This document shows positions 15,586 through 22,703 of a stretch of DNA of 28,182 nt, in pieces. Below the pieces are notes generated by a model that did not search any database, was not told where the DNA came from, and saw nothing but the letters and a program-made list of their open reading frames with translations. How positions within the stretch are numbered: the first letter of the stretch is position 1; each line of letters opens with the position of its first letter. This DNA comes from Oscillospiraceae bacterium (GTDB taxonomy: Bacteria; Bacillota; Clostridia; Oscillospirales; Ruminococcaceae), in NCBI GenBank assembly GCA_014858325.1, contig RKCM01000200.1, forward strand, positions 1-28,182, written 5' to 3'. The translations under genes and the position numbers were made by a program.

Positions 15586-15816
15586 TTATTCTGCGTGTGC
15601 GGTCAGATAGTTGTAGATGTCGCCCACGGTCTTCATGTTGGCCAGCTCCTCATCGGAGATGGAGACGCCGAAAGCATCCTCCAGAGCCATGTTCAGCTCC
15701 ACTGCGTCCAGGCTGTCGGCCTCCAGATCCTCGGTCAGGCTGGCCTCCATGGTCACCTTCTCCTCCTCGCAGTTCAGGGTGTCAACAACGATCTTCTTCA
15801 TATCCTCGAAAGTCAT
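15586..15816 (-). CDS. acpP: Acyl carrier protein
   Basis: Carries growing acyl chains on 4'-phosphopantetheine. 76 residues, acidic, with the attachment site Ser35 in EADSLDAVELNMALEDAFGVSI. The start is ATG at 15816, 8 bp after AAGGAGA. First gene of the fab operon, behind a consensus promoter with an 84-bp leader. Confidence 0.96.
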   Translation of the reverse strand: MTFEDMKKIVVDTLNCEEEKVTMEASLTEDLEADSLDAVELNMALEDAFGVSISDEELANMKTVGDIYNYLTAHAE

Positions 15817-15868
15817 AGCGGTATTCTCCTTTTTGAAATTGTATTTATCTCAGTGTGTCAAATTGTTT

Positions 15869-15886
15869 ACCTAAAGTTTTTGAGGT
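15869..15886. promoter_or_regulatory. Imperfect palindrome just downstream of the fab operon start point (possible operator)
   Basis: ACCT-N10-AGGT with further partial symmetry, about 8-25 bp after the expected transcription start, where a repressor of lipid synthesis would act. It does not clearly match the FapR or FabT sites I know, so the regulator is unknown. Confidence 0.3.
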
Positions 15887-15900
15887 ATCGGACACTTGCC

Positions 15901-15928
15901 ATTATATTGATTCTCACCTCATTGTCAA
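15901..15928 (-). promoter_or_regulatory. Promoter of the fatty-acid synthesis operon
   Basis: Perfect TTGACA (15923-15928) and TATAAT (15901-15906) hexamers separated by 16 bp on the minus strand, about 85 bp before acpP. Very strong housekeeping promoter. Confidence 0.92.
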
Positions 15929-16027
15929 GGCTTTTTAACTAAAAAGATTGAGCTTTTACAATTTCATCACATTCGTTTTTTCAGACTAAACAAAAGTTTT
16001 GGTTGGATATCTCCGCTTTTTGGGCGT

Positions 16028-16061
16028 AAAAAAGCCCCCGTACCAGCAGTACGAGGGCTTT
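16028..16061 (-). terminator. Terminator of the AraC / small-protein unit
   Basis: Stem AAAGCCC/GGGCTTT with an inner GTAC/GTAC pair and a 5-nt loop; six T on the minus strand. It follows the stop codon at 16070 by 8 bp. Confidence 0.87.
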
Positions 16062-16069
16062 GCGCATTT

Positions 16070-16216
16070 TTATTTCATATCAAACAGCTTATAAACTTCC
16101 GCTTCGTCAACAAGTTCGCCGGAGGCTTCACCTACTTGCAAAGCTTCCTCCAATTTGCTTATGAGTTCCTCATTAAAGGGTGTCTCGTCGTGGCACATAG
16201 GATTGTTTGTCTTCAT
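16070..16216 (-). CDS. Small acidic protein (48 residues) downstream of the AraC gene
   Basis: Starts MKTNNPMCHDETPFNEELIS and ends VYKLFDMK. Strongly acidic and probably helical (SKLEEALQVGEASGELVDEAE). AAAGGACA lies upstream of the ATG at 16216. It starts 21 bp after the AraC stop and is followed by a terminator, so the two genes are co-transcribed. No family recognised. Size and composition would fit an antitoxin-like or adaptor protein, but no toxin is adjacent. The coding call rests on a good ribosome binding site, start, stop and terminator spacing. Confidence 0.65.
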   Translation of the reverse strand: MKTNNPMCHDETPFNEELISKLEEALQVGEASGELVDEAEVYKLFDMK

Positions 16217-16237
16217 ATTATTGTCCTTTCTTTACCC

Positions 16238-17137
16238 TCAATCCTGCCGGAACCGCTGGCGGTACTCCATCGGGGTGCAGTGCTTGAGCTCCCGGAAGGT
16301 CTTGATGAAGTAGCTGCCGTCCGCAAAGCCGCACTCCGCGCCGATCTCGCCGGTCTTGAGCCGGGTGGAGCGGAGCAGCTCGGCGGCTTTTTCCACCCGG
16401 AACTGCTTGACATACTGGATGGGGGTGGTGCCCAGCAGCTGGCGGAAGGAGCGCAGGCAGGCGCTCTCGCTGAGGGCCACGCAGCCCGCGATCTTTTCCA
16501 CCGTCAGCTCCTCGGCATAGTGTTCCTCCACAAAGCGGAGCATCTGCTTCATCCGCTCGGCTGCGATCTGCTCCTGCTGGGACACCTTGGTCTTGCCCGC
16601 GATGCACTGGCTGCCCAGCAGCCGCAACGCCAGCGATAGATGGTAGCGGGCCCGGTTCTCAAAATCGAAGGGCTCATCGCCCACCTCCTGCCAGGCGTCC
16701 CGCAGGCAGGCCAGCACATCCCGCTGCCAGGGCACCGCCCCGTTCAGCAAAAAGAACACCGGGGCCCCGGGCTGCAGCATGGGGCGGTTCAGCTTCTGCC
16801 AGAACACCGTATCCATCCCTCCCACCAGCCGGGGGTGGAACACCCCGGAATGGATGAAAGAGGGCCCGTCTCGGGCCGGCTCCACCATATGGAGGGCCCC
16901 GGAGTTGATGAAGACCCCCTCCCCTTCCGTCAGGCGGAGGCGGGTCTTATTGACGTCCACGTACACCACGCCCCGGGTCACCAGCACAAATTCATAGTCC
17001 TCGTGCCAGTGCCAGGACACCGAATCCACCGCCAGGTCCTCGGCATAGCAGGCAATGGGAAACAGGGTGCTGCCGTGCTGCACCAGCTCTTTTCCGTCGG
17101 CAGCGGCCACCACTTTGCAGGAGATCTGAAGCGCCAT
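16238..17137 (-). CDS. AraC-family transcriptional regulator
   Basis: 299 residues from the ATG at 17137 (a GTG two codons upstream, 4 bp after AAGGA, is an alternative start). The N-terminal cupin-like sensing domain has the pattern SWHWHEDYEFVLVTRGVVYVDV...GEGVFINSGALHMVEP, typical of sugar-responsive AraC proteins. The C-terminal 100 residues hold two helix-turn-helix units: LTVEKIAGCVALSESACLRSFRQLLGTTP and TGEIGAECGFADGSYFIKTFRELKHCTPMEYRQ. Divergent from the MFS transporter gene, which is its most likely target. Co-transcribed with a 48-residue gene. Confidence 0.92.
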   Translation of the reverse strand: MALQISCKVVAAADGKELVQHGSTLFPIACYAEDLAVDSVSWHWHEDYEFVLVTRGVVYVDVNKTRLRLTEGEGVFINSGALHMVEPARDGPSFIHSGVFHPRLVGGMDTVFWQKLNRPMLQPGAPVFFLLNGAVPWQRDVLACLRDAWQEVGDEPFDFENRARYHLSLALRLLGSQCIAGKTKVSQQEQIAAERMKQMLRFVEEHYAEELTVEKIAGCVALSESACLRSFRQLLGTTPIQYVKQFRVEKAAELLRSTRLKTGEIGAECGFADGSYFIKTFRELKHCTPMEYRQRFRQD

Positions 17138-17183
17138 ATTCACCAATTCCTTTCCCCATCTGCCGGGTAGTTTTTTATCTGAG

Positions 17184-17206
17184 CCTGTTTTGTTGCATGA
17201 AACAGG
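17184..17206. promoter_or_regulatory. Inverted repeat in the AraC-MFS intergenic region (operator candidate)
   Basis: CCTGTTT and AAACAGG, a perfect 7-bp inverted repeat with a 9-bp centre, between the divergent genes and about 35 bp before the -10 of the transporter. A hairpin without a T run, so more likely an operator than a terminator. Confidence 0.4.
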
Positions 17207-17240
17207 TGCTTTTCTTCTATCTTTTACGCTTGTTTCGTGG

Positions 17241-17246
17241 TATTAT
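17241..17246 (+). promoter_or_regulatory. Putative -10 element of the MFS gene
   Basis: TATTAT with no clear -35 at the proper distance, as is common for promoters activated by AraC-type regulators. It lies about 50 bp before the proposed TTG start. Confidence 0.4.
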
Positions 17247-17297
17247 TTCATCAAGGGCAACGCCCAGTATAACACCGCCGAAGGAGGAACACAAGCC

Positions 17298-18467
17298 TTG
17301 GTCTCCCTGCTGCTTCCTGTGATCTATCTGGCTTTCATCAGCCTGGGTCTGCCGGACTCCCTACAGGGTGCCGCCTGGCCCATGATCTACCCCGTCTTTG
17401 GTGTGCCGGTCTCCTATATGGGCTTCTTGTCCTTCCTCATTTCTCTGGGCACCATCCTTTCCAGCTTGGCCAGTGACCGCCTTACCCGGCGGTTCGGCAC
17501 TGGGGTTGTCACAGCGGTCAGCGTGGCGCTGACTGCCGCAGCCCTCTTTGGCTACTCGGCATCCGGGGCCTTCTGGCAGCTTTGCCTTTGGGCCATCCCC
17601 TACGGGCTGGGTGCCGGAAGCGTGGACGCTGCCCTGAACAACTACGTTGCCCTCCACTATGCCAGCCGCCACATGAGCTGGCTCCACTGCATGTGGGGCG
17701 TGGGCACCGTCATCAGCCCCATGGTCCTGAGCGCCGTTCTCACGGCGGGGCACAGCTGGCAGGCAGGCTACCGGGCCATCGCCCTGATGCAGACCGTCCT
17801 CACGCTGATCCTGCTGTGCAGCCTGCCTCTGTGGCAGAGGCGTTCCTCTGCCGCCGGCAGCGAAAGCCCCGAGGTTTCCCGCGCTTTGACCCTTCGGGAG
17901 GTCTTTCAGCTGCCGGGTGCCCGAGAGGTCATGCTTTGCTTCTTCTGCTATTGTGCCTTGGAGACCACCGCAGGCAACTGGGCCAGCAGCTACCTCACCC
18001 TTTCCAAAGGGGTCCCCGTTGAGACGGCAGCTGCCTTTGCCGGGCTGTTCTACGGCGGCATCACCGCCGGGCGTGCCGTCTGCGGGTTTATCACCTTCAA
18101 GCTCAACGATACCCAGATGATCCGTCTGGGCCAGTTCATTCTGGCTCTGGGCATCCTGGCACTGCTGCTGCCCGGGCCCCGGTTCTTCAGTCTGGCAGGC
18201 TTGGTGCTGGCGGGGGCGGGCTGTGCGCCCATCTACCCCAGCATCATCCACTCCACCCCGGAGCACTTCGGGGCGCAGCACTCCCAAGCCGTCATCGGCA
18301 TCCAGATGGCCAGCGCCTATGTGGGCAATCTGACCATGCCGCCCCTCTTCGGCTGGCTGGCGGAACATCTTTCGCCTGCTCTCTTCCCGCTTTATCTGCT
18401 GGTCCTGCTGGCCTGCATGGTGTGGATGCACCAGCGGCTGGTATGCAAGACCGCTTCTTCAAGATAA
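17298..18467 (+). CDS. Major facilitator superfamily transporter
   Basis: 389 residues and about 12 membrane helices from a TTG start at 17298, which follows GGAGG by 10 bp and gives the usual N-terminus for this group (VSLLLPVIYLAFISLGLPDSLQG). The frame is open for 36 more codons upstream, but that stretch spans the intergenic repeat and promoter. The loop-2 MFS motif is SDRLTRRFG; the second half repeats the layout (YGGITAGRAVCGFI). Conserved polar sites include AALNNYVALHY and SWLHCMWGVGTVISP, a pattern I associate with sugar-type MFS permeases. The divergent AraC regulator with a cupin sensing domain supports a small carbohydrate or similar inducer. Substrate unknown. Confidence 0.88.
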   Translation: MVSLLLPVIYLAFISLGLPDSLQGAAWPMIYPVFGVPVSYMGFLSFLISLGTILSSLASDRLTRRFGTGVVTAVSVALTAAALFGYSASGAFWQLCLWAIPYGLGAGSVDAALNNYVALHYASRHMSWLHCMWGVGTVISPMVLSAVLTAGHSWQAGYRAIALMQTVLTLILLCSLPLWQRRSSAAGSESPEVSRALTLREVFQLPGAREVMLCFFCYCALETTAGNWASSYLTLSKGVPVETAAAFAGLFYGGITAGRAVCGFITFKLNDTQMIRLGQFILALGILALLLPGPRFFSLAGLVLAGAGCAPIYPSIIHSTPEHFGAQHSQAVIGIQMASAYVGNLTMPPLFGWLAEHLSPALFPLYLLVLLACMVWMHQRLVCKTASSR

Positions 18468-18497
18468 AGAACATCTTCGATTCAGGAGGTATCTACT

Positions 18498-18746
18498 ATG
18501 CTTCGTATTCAGTATTTGGATAAAGACCGTTTTATGCGTCAGGTCGCCGCCAGCAAGGGCAGCGTCTACCTGCACCTGGATAATGGCGACACCTGCGATC
18601 TGAAGCAGGACACCACTGCCGCCGAGGTGCTCCAGATGATGGACGCCCCCAAGAAGGGCTTTTCCATCAGCGTGGCCGACCCCAGCGATATCCACGGCTT
18701 TTTGACCTATATGCTGGAAGCAGGCCGCCGCGACAAAGCCTGCTAA
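18498..18746 (+). CDS. Small conserved-looking protein of unknown function (82 residues)
   Basis: Soluble, mixed charge. It starts MLRIQYLDKDRFMRQVAAS and contains KGSVYLHLDNGDTCDLKQ and a helical end GFLTYMLEAGRR. CAGGAGG is 8 bp before the ATG at 18498. It begins 30 bp after the MFS gene on the same strand and is followed by a strong terminator, so it probably belongs to the transporter transcript. The short beta-rich middle could be a small beta-barrel or SH3-like fold, but nothing specific is recognised. Confidence 0.75.
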   Translation: MLRIQYLDKDRFMRQVAASKGSVYLHLDNGDTCDLKQDTTAAEVLQMMDAPKKGFSISVADPSDIHGFLTYMLEAGRRDKAC

Positions 18747-18779
18747 ACCCTGCCATTCTCCTTCATTCTTATATCACAG

Positions 18780-18823
18780 CCAAAAGGCCCGCTCTGGTGG
18801 AAACACCGGGGTGGGCCTTTTGG
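18780..18823. terminator. Bidirectional terminator between convergent genes
   Basis: Stem CCAAAAGGCCC/GGGCCTTTTGG extended by GGTG/CACC around a GAAA tetraloop. Serves the 82-residue gene on the plus strand and the PH-domain gene on the minus strand. Confidence 0.88.
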
Positions 18824-18831
18824 TCTGCAGC

Positions 18832-19209
18832 TTACAGGATGCACCGGCTGATGGCCCGGGCCACCGTCAGCAGCTCCTCTTGCCCCACAAAGCCGAAGCT
18901 CATCTCATGCGCGTCGGCGTAGCAGACGGTGAGCTGCGACATCTGCAGCGGGTCGCCAAAGCCTGCCGTCTGGATGCCGAAATGCACGATCTTCCGATAT
19001 GGCAGCACAAAGATCTCCTGCCGGGTGCCCGTGACCCCCTGCATATCCACGATGAAGATGCGGTGGGTGGTAAACACAGCCTGGTCGCGCACCGTCTTGT
19101 AGGCCCCCACGATCTGCTCGCCGTCCAGCAGCAGCTCCCGCACATTTTTGCAAAGGTCCTTTTCCTTGATGCGAATGAGGTTGTTCATCGGTTTCTCTCG
19201 AAATTCCAT
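18832..19209 (-). CDS. Bacterial PH-domain protein
   Basis: 125 residues, no membrane segment. The fold pattern is the single-domain bacterial pleckstrin-homology type: helical start, then strands ELLLDGEQIVGAYKTV, RDQAVFTTHRIFIVDMQGVTGTRQEIFVLPYRKIVHFGIQTA, and a closing helix. The TTHRIFIVD...LPYRKIVHF stretch is the best marker. Function in this family is poorly defined. The start is ATG at 19209 after AAGGAG. Its promoter (19243-19271) is divergent from that of the nucleoid protein gene. Confidence 0.82.
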   Translation of the reverse strand: MEFREKPMNNLIRIKEKDLCKNVRELLLDGEQIVGAYKTVRDQAVFTTHRIFIVDMQGVTGTRQEIFVLPYRKIVHFGIQTAGFGDPLQMSQLTVCYADAHEMSFGFVGQEELLTVARAISRCIL

Positions 19210-19242
19210 GGTTTTTCACTCCTTTGTGTTGGTAGCAGCCCC

Positions 19243-19271
19243 AGTATAGCACCCGCCCGGCTCCGGCGCAA
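19243..19271 (-). promoter_or_regulatory. Probable promoter of the PH-domain gene
   Basis: TTGCGC (19266-19271), 17 bp, TATACT (19243-19248) on the minus strand. The -10 context (TATACTGGGG) is the same as that of the opposite promoter, making the intergenic region symmetric. Confidence 0.55.
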
Positions 19272-19275
19272 GGGG

Positions 19276-19304
19276 GTGCAAAGGCGTGGGCTTTGTGTTA
19301 TACT
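19276..19304 (+). promoter_or_regulatory. Probable promoter of the nucleoid-associated protein gene
   Basis: TATACT at 19299-19304 with a weak GTGCAA 17 bp upstream, about 30 bp before the ATG at 19336. Confidence 0.5.
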
Positions 19305-19335
19305 GGGGGCACATCAATTTTGTGAGGAAAACGCT

Positions 19336-20331
19336 ATGGAGATCATCATTCATCAGGCCATTTTACACGTTCTGGACACCACGCTGGACGCGCCCGTGCT
19401 CAGCGGCAGCTGCATGGAGCCTACCGCCGAGAAGACCGCCTACCTGCAATACCACATCGAAAAGCTGCTGGCCAGCGACGACATCCGCCAGTGCCGCCCG
19501 CTGCCGGATTCCGCTTTCCACAATGAGCTGGTGCACAACCACGATTTTGTGGACCTCTCCTGCCGCATCGCCGGGGTGCTGTTCGATTACATGCACGCCC
19601 ACACCACTATCCCCGGGGCCGACCTGGCGGTGGTGGATTTCACCCGGGACGGGGCACCCTGGCTGGGCATTTTGAAGCTGAACTACAAAAACGGCTACAC
19701 CCACTACACCGAGGACGTGAACGGCGCTCCCCTCAACTCCCTCATCCAGCAGCGAGCCTGCCTGCCCACCCAGAGCGGCAAAGTGGAAGAGGGGGCCCTT
19801 GTGGACCTGACGGACTACTCCATGCGCCTTTTGGAGAAGAAATACGACATCGACGGCCACAAGGAGTTTTACCTTTCCAGCGTCGTGTTCCAGTATACCC
19901 AGGCCGAGCCGGAGAAGAAGAAGCTGCAGGCCATTCAGGAAGCCGCCGCCCAGGCCGTGAAGGACAGCTATGCCGATGAGCCCCATGCCGAGGCGCAGGT
20001 GGCCATGCTGATCGCCAATCAGGCCGCCGACAACGACAATCAGGTGACGGTGGAGCAGGTGCGCCGCCAGCTGGCGGAGGACTACCCCCTGGCCGCCGTG
20101 CCCTTTGACGATTATGTGGAAAAGAGCGAGGTGCTGGAGCCCGCCGCCCACGACCAGCCCGTTACCGTCTCCAACGCCCGCATCCGCCGGATGGAGAGCC
20201 GCAGCATCCACACCGCCAACGGCATCGAGGTCAAGATCCCCACCGAGATGCTCTCGGAGGATTCCGCCGTAGAGTTTCTGCACGACGCCGACGGCAGCGT
20301 CTCCCTCCTCATCAAAAACGTGATTTTGTGA
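19336..20331 (+). CDS. Nucleoid-associated protein, 37-kDa NdpA/YejK family
   Basis: 331 residues, the family size. The N-terminus MEIIIHQAILHVLDTT, the central AVVDFTRDGAPWLGILKLNYKNGYTHYTE and the C-terminal half match the NdpA-type domain, whose members associate with DNA. The start is ATG at 19336 after GAGGAAA; the reading frame is open upstream, but that part crosses the PH-domain gene on the other strand and the promoter. Firmicute members are often found alone, sometimes in mobile regions. Monocistronic, divergent from the PH-domain gene. Biochemical role in this organism unknown. Confidence 0.82.
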   Translation: MEIIIHQAILHVLDTTLDAPVLSGSCMEPTAEKTAYLQYHIEKLLASDDIRQCRPLPDSAFHNELVHNHDFVDLSCRIAGVLFDYMHAHTTIPGADLAVVDFTRDGAPWLGILKLNYKNGYTHYTEDVNGAPLNSLIQQRACLPTQSGKVEEGALVDLTDYSMRLLEKKYDIDGHKEFYLSSVVFQYTQAEPEKKKLQAIQEAAAQAVKDSYADEPHAEAQVAMLIANQAADNDNQVTVEQVRRQLAEDYPLAAVPFDDYVEKSEVLEPAAHDQPVTVSNARIRRMESRSIHTANGIEVKIPTEMLSEDSAVEFLHDADGSVSLLIKNVIL

Positions 20332-20340
20332 GCGTTTCCC

Positions 20341-20369
20341 TTGCGAAAGCCCCTGCTTTGTGCTATACC
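20341..20369 (+). promoter_or_regulatory. Promoter of the AEC permease gene
   Basis: TTGCGA, 17-bp spacer, TATACC, starting 10 bp after the preceding stop codon and 42 bp before the ATG at 20411. Confidence 0.6.
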
Positions 20370-20410
20370 TATCTTGTATTTATCCTGAAATCCATGAGGA
20401 GGATCTTCGT

Positions 20411-21343
20411 ATGGAACTGGCTCTCATCTGCGCACAGCAGGTCGTCGTACTCTTTTTGCTGATGGCAACGGGCACCGTGGCCGTCAAGACCGGCGTGCTC
20501 AAGCCGGAAAACAAGCAGGCGCTCTCCAACCTTCTGGTCTATCTCGTTGTCCCGGCCATGATCATCAACTCCTATCGGATGGAGTTCAGCGCCGAGATCC
20601 TGCGCAACCTGCTGGCCGCGTTCGGGATGAGCGTGCTGGCCATCTGCATCGGCACCGTCATCACGCTGGTGCTGACGGCCCGCCGCAAGGACAGCCGCGC
20701 CCCCATCTTTCAGTTTGCCACGGTCTTTTCCAATGCGGCCTACATGGGTTTCCCCCTCATCTCGGCGCTCTTCGGCGCGGAGGGGCTGCTTTACGCCAGC
20801 GCCTACGTCACGGTCTTCAACATCCTGCTGTGGACCATGGGGTACGGCATGGTCAGCGGCAGCGCCAACGCCAGGGACGTGGCCCGCAATCTGCTGCGCA
20901 CCCCGGTGTTCTATGCGCTGGTGGCAGGGCTGGCGATCTACTTTTTCCAGATCCCCATCCCCCACCTCATCGCCCAGCCCATTGAGCTGCTGGCAGGCAT
21001 GAACACCCCCCTCTCCATGCTCATCACCGGGATGCTGCTGGCCGCCAGCGACCTGAAGACCATCGTATCCGACCTGCACATCTGGAAGCTGGCCGCAGTG
21101 CGGATGCTGCTCATCCCGGCGGTCTGTCTGGGGGTGTTCGCCCTGCTGGGGCTGGTGCATCTGGGCATGAGTGCACAGGTGGTGCTGCTGCTGGAGTGCT
21201 GCCCCGCCGCCGCCATCACCTCGGTGTTTGCGGTGCAGTTCCACCACGACGAGAGCTACGCCGCCGGGAGCGTGGTCCTCACCACCCTGCTCAGCATCGT
21301 CATCCTGCCCCTGTGCGCCCTGCTGCTGACGGCAGCGGCCTGA
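20411..21343 (+). CDS. AEC-family permease (auxin efflux carrier superfamily)
   Basis: 310 residues and about ten membrane helices, the AEC layout of two five-helix halves. Typical elements are KTGVLKPENKQALSNLLVYLVVPAMII, FATVFSNAAYMGFPLISALFG (Asn/Gly-rich crossover) and, in the second half, PLSMLITGMLLA and ECCPAAAITSVFAVQFHHD. Bacterial relatives transport malate, amino acids or other small acids; substrate here is unknown. The start is ATG at 20411 after GAGGAGG. The frame is open for 17 codons upstream, but those overlap the promoter. Confidence 0.9.
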   Translation: MELALICAQQVVVLFLLMATGTVAVKTGVLKPENKQALSNLLVYLVVPAMIINSYRMEFSAEILRNLLAAFGMSVLAICIGTVITLVLTARRKDSRAPIFQFATVFSNAAYMGFPLISALFGAEGLLYASAYVTVFNILLWTMGYGMVSGSANARDVARNLLRTPVFYALVAGLAIYFFQIPIPHLIAQPIELLAGMNTPLSMLITGMLLAASDLKTIVSDLHIWKLAAVRMLLIPAVCLGVFALLGLVHLGMSAQVVLLLECCPAAAITSVFAVQFHHDESYAAGSVVLTTLLSIVILPLCALLLTAAA

Positions 21344-21363
21344 GCTTCCGCGCAATTCCATGC

Positions 21364-21395
21364 AAAAAAGCACCACGCGATGTGGTGCTTTTGTT
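21364..21395. terminator. Bidirectional terminator, copy 1 of a duplicated hairpin
   Basis: AAAAGCACCAC/GTGGTGCTTTT stem with loop GCGAT, between the convergent AEC and GGDEF genes. The same hairpin, loop included, recurs at 22664-22696. Confidence 0.9.
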
Positions 21396-21402
21396 TTGCT
21401 CT

Positions 21403-22272
21403 CTATTCTTCTTGAGCGGGCGGAGCCGCCTGCATTTTCCGCTTGTTTTCGTACATGGCCCGGTCGGCGCAGCGATACGCTTCCGCAAACAAAAACTCGC
21501 CTGCCCCTGTAGTGTGGGCCCCAAAGGCCGCACTCAAAGGGATACGGTCGTCGCTTTCCTTTGCAAAGCGGCTCTGGATGTTCTCCACCAGTGCCTCGGC
21601 CTGCTGTGCATCGCAGCCCTCGCATAAGATCAGAAACTCATCCCCGCCAAGGCGCAGGGCGGTGCAGCCCGCAGGCAGGGCGCTGCGGATGATGCGGGCG
21701 GTACGCTTCAGCAGCAGGTCGCCATACTCGTGGCCGTAGGTGTCGTTGGTCTTTTTGAGGTAGTTGCAGTCCGCCATCACCACGGTGATGGGGAGTCTGG
21801 CCCTTTTCAGCGCCGGTTTGGCCCGCTCTTCCAGATAGGTGCGGTTGTAAAGGCCGGTGAGCGTATCCCGGAACGAAAGCTCTTCCATCTGCTTTTCCAG
21901 CTCCACCCGGGAGGTGATGTCATCGATAAAGCCCACGATGCCTGCCAGCCGTCCTTCCAGAAAGACCGGGTTCTTCTTGATCTGGTACCAGCGCCGTTTG
22001 CCGTCCTGTTCCAGCCAGGTAACGTACTCGCAGCCCTTGCCCGTGGCCAGCACCCGGCGGTCCTGCTCATAATAGAGCTTTCCCCGCTCGTCGTCTGTCT
22101 GGGCTTCCAGATCGGTTTTGCCGTACAACTCGTCCTGCTGCCCTTTGAGCAGGGCGCATTCGTTGGAAATGAATCGATAGCGGCACGCTGTGTCCTTGAA
22201 AAAAATATTCGCAGGGGCACACTGCATAAACATCAGCATCTCTTCGCCGCTCAACGGGGGGATCGGAGCCAT
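21403..22272 (-). CDS. PAS-GGDEF diguanylate cyclase
   Basis: Predicted soluble sensor enzyme that makes cyclic di-GMP from two GTP. From the ATG at 22272 (11 bp after GGAAGG) it has 289 residues; an ATG at 22323 (306 residues) is possible. Longer starts are excluded because they lie in or before the promoter -10 at 22352-22357. A PAS domain (about residues 10-125, FFKDTACRYRFISNECALL ... KNPVFLEGRLAGIVGFIDDIT) precedes a GGDEF domain with DTLTGLYNRTYLEE, DCNYLKKTNDTYGHEYGD and the intact active-site loop LRLGGDEFLILCEG. The inhibitory-site RxxD four residues before GGDEF is not evident. Together with the EAL protein at 5550-7019 it shows an active c-di-GMP circuit. Confidence 0.9.
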   Translation of the reverse strand: MAPIPPLSGEEMLMFMQCAPANIFFKDTACRYRFISNECALLKGQQDELYGKTDLEAQTDDERGKLYYEQDRRVLATGKGCEYVTWLEQDGKRRWYQIKKNPVFLEGRLAGIVGFIDDITSRVELEKQMEELSFRDTLTGLYNRTYLEERAKPALKRARLPITVVMADCNYLKKTNDTYGHEYGDLLLKRTARIIRSALPAGCTALRLGGDEFLILCEGCDAQQAEALVENIQSRFAKESDDRIPLSAAFGAHTTGAGEFLFAEAYRCADRAMYENKRKMQAAPPAQEE

Positions 22273-22351
22273 GGGGTGGTGCACCTTCCTTCGGCGCTTG
22301 CCGCACATACGCCAATGCACCATCTTTTCGAGTCTCTGAAATCTCGTTTTC

Positions 22352-22380
22352 ATTATAATGCTTCTGCACGTATTTTTCAA
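22352..22380 (-). promoter_or_regulatory. Promoter of the GGDEF gene
   Basis: TTGAAA (22375-22380), 17-bp spacer, TATAAT (22352-22357) on the minus strand. It decides the start of the gene, since two upstream in-frame ATG codons fall in or before it. Confidence 0.8.
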
Positions 22381-22428
22381 GTGTAAATAGCACATATTAC
22401 TATGCGTGGATTTTGCGTGGTCATTCCT

Positions 22429-22434
22429 TATAAT
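22429..22434 (+). promoter_or_regulatory. -10 element of the ribbon-helix-helix gene
   Basis: TATAAT 26 bp before the ATG at 22461; no convincing -35. Back to back with the GGDEF promoter. Confidence 0.5.
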
Positions 22435-22460
22435 TAGTTAATATAAGGAGGGAGCTTTCC

Positions 22461-22643
22461 ATGGCATTCAAGATTCCCAGGGAAGAGTACATCAACCGTA
22501 CCTTTCGCCTGCGCAAAGAGCTGGTGGACCGCATGGAATCCATCTGCAACGAGAAAAATATTTCCCTCAATAAGCTCACGGTGCTCTGCATCGAGTACGC
22601 CCTCGACAATCTCGAAGAGGACGAAGTGCCCAAGGCCCCGTGA
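22461..22643 (+). CDS. Small ribbon-helix-helix (CopG/MetJ-type) protein
   Basis: 60 residues: a basic beta strand (YINRTFRLRKELVDRM) followed by two helices with a turn (ICNEKNISLNKLTVLCIEYALDNL), the layout of a dimeric ribbon-helix-helix DNA-binding domain, then an acidic tail. AAGGAGGGAG precedes the ATG. No toxin gene is adjacent, so it is more likely an orphan regulator than an antitoxin. It is divergent from the GGDEF gene, with the two promoters about 25 bp apart, so it could regulate that gene or itself. Followed by a bidirectional terminator. Confidence 0.75.
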   Translation: MAFKIPREEYINRTFRLRKELVDRMESICNEKNISLNKLTVLCIEYALDNLEEDEVPKAP

Positions 22644-22663
22644 GGTTCCTGCCACTCCCACAG

Positions 22664-22696
22664 AAAAAAGCACCACGCGATGTGGTGCTTTTTTGC
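22664..22696. terminator. Bidirectional terminator, copy 2 of a duplicated hairpin
   Basis: Identical stem and loop to 21364-21395 with A6/T6 flanks. Lies between the convergent ribbon-helix-helix gene and ABC exporter genes. Confidence 0.9.
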
Positions 22697-22703
22697 TGTG
22701 TCT

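Noticed and set aside
22461..22643. Toxin-antitoxin module
   Set aside because: The ribbon-helix-helix protein has no toxin gene on either side; neighbours are a GGDEF gene and ABC genes.
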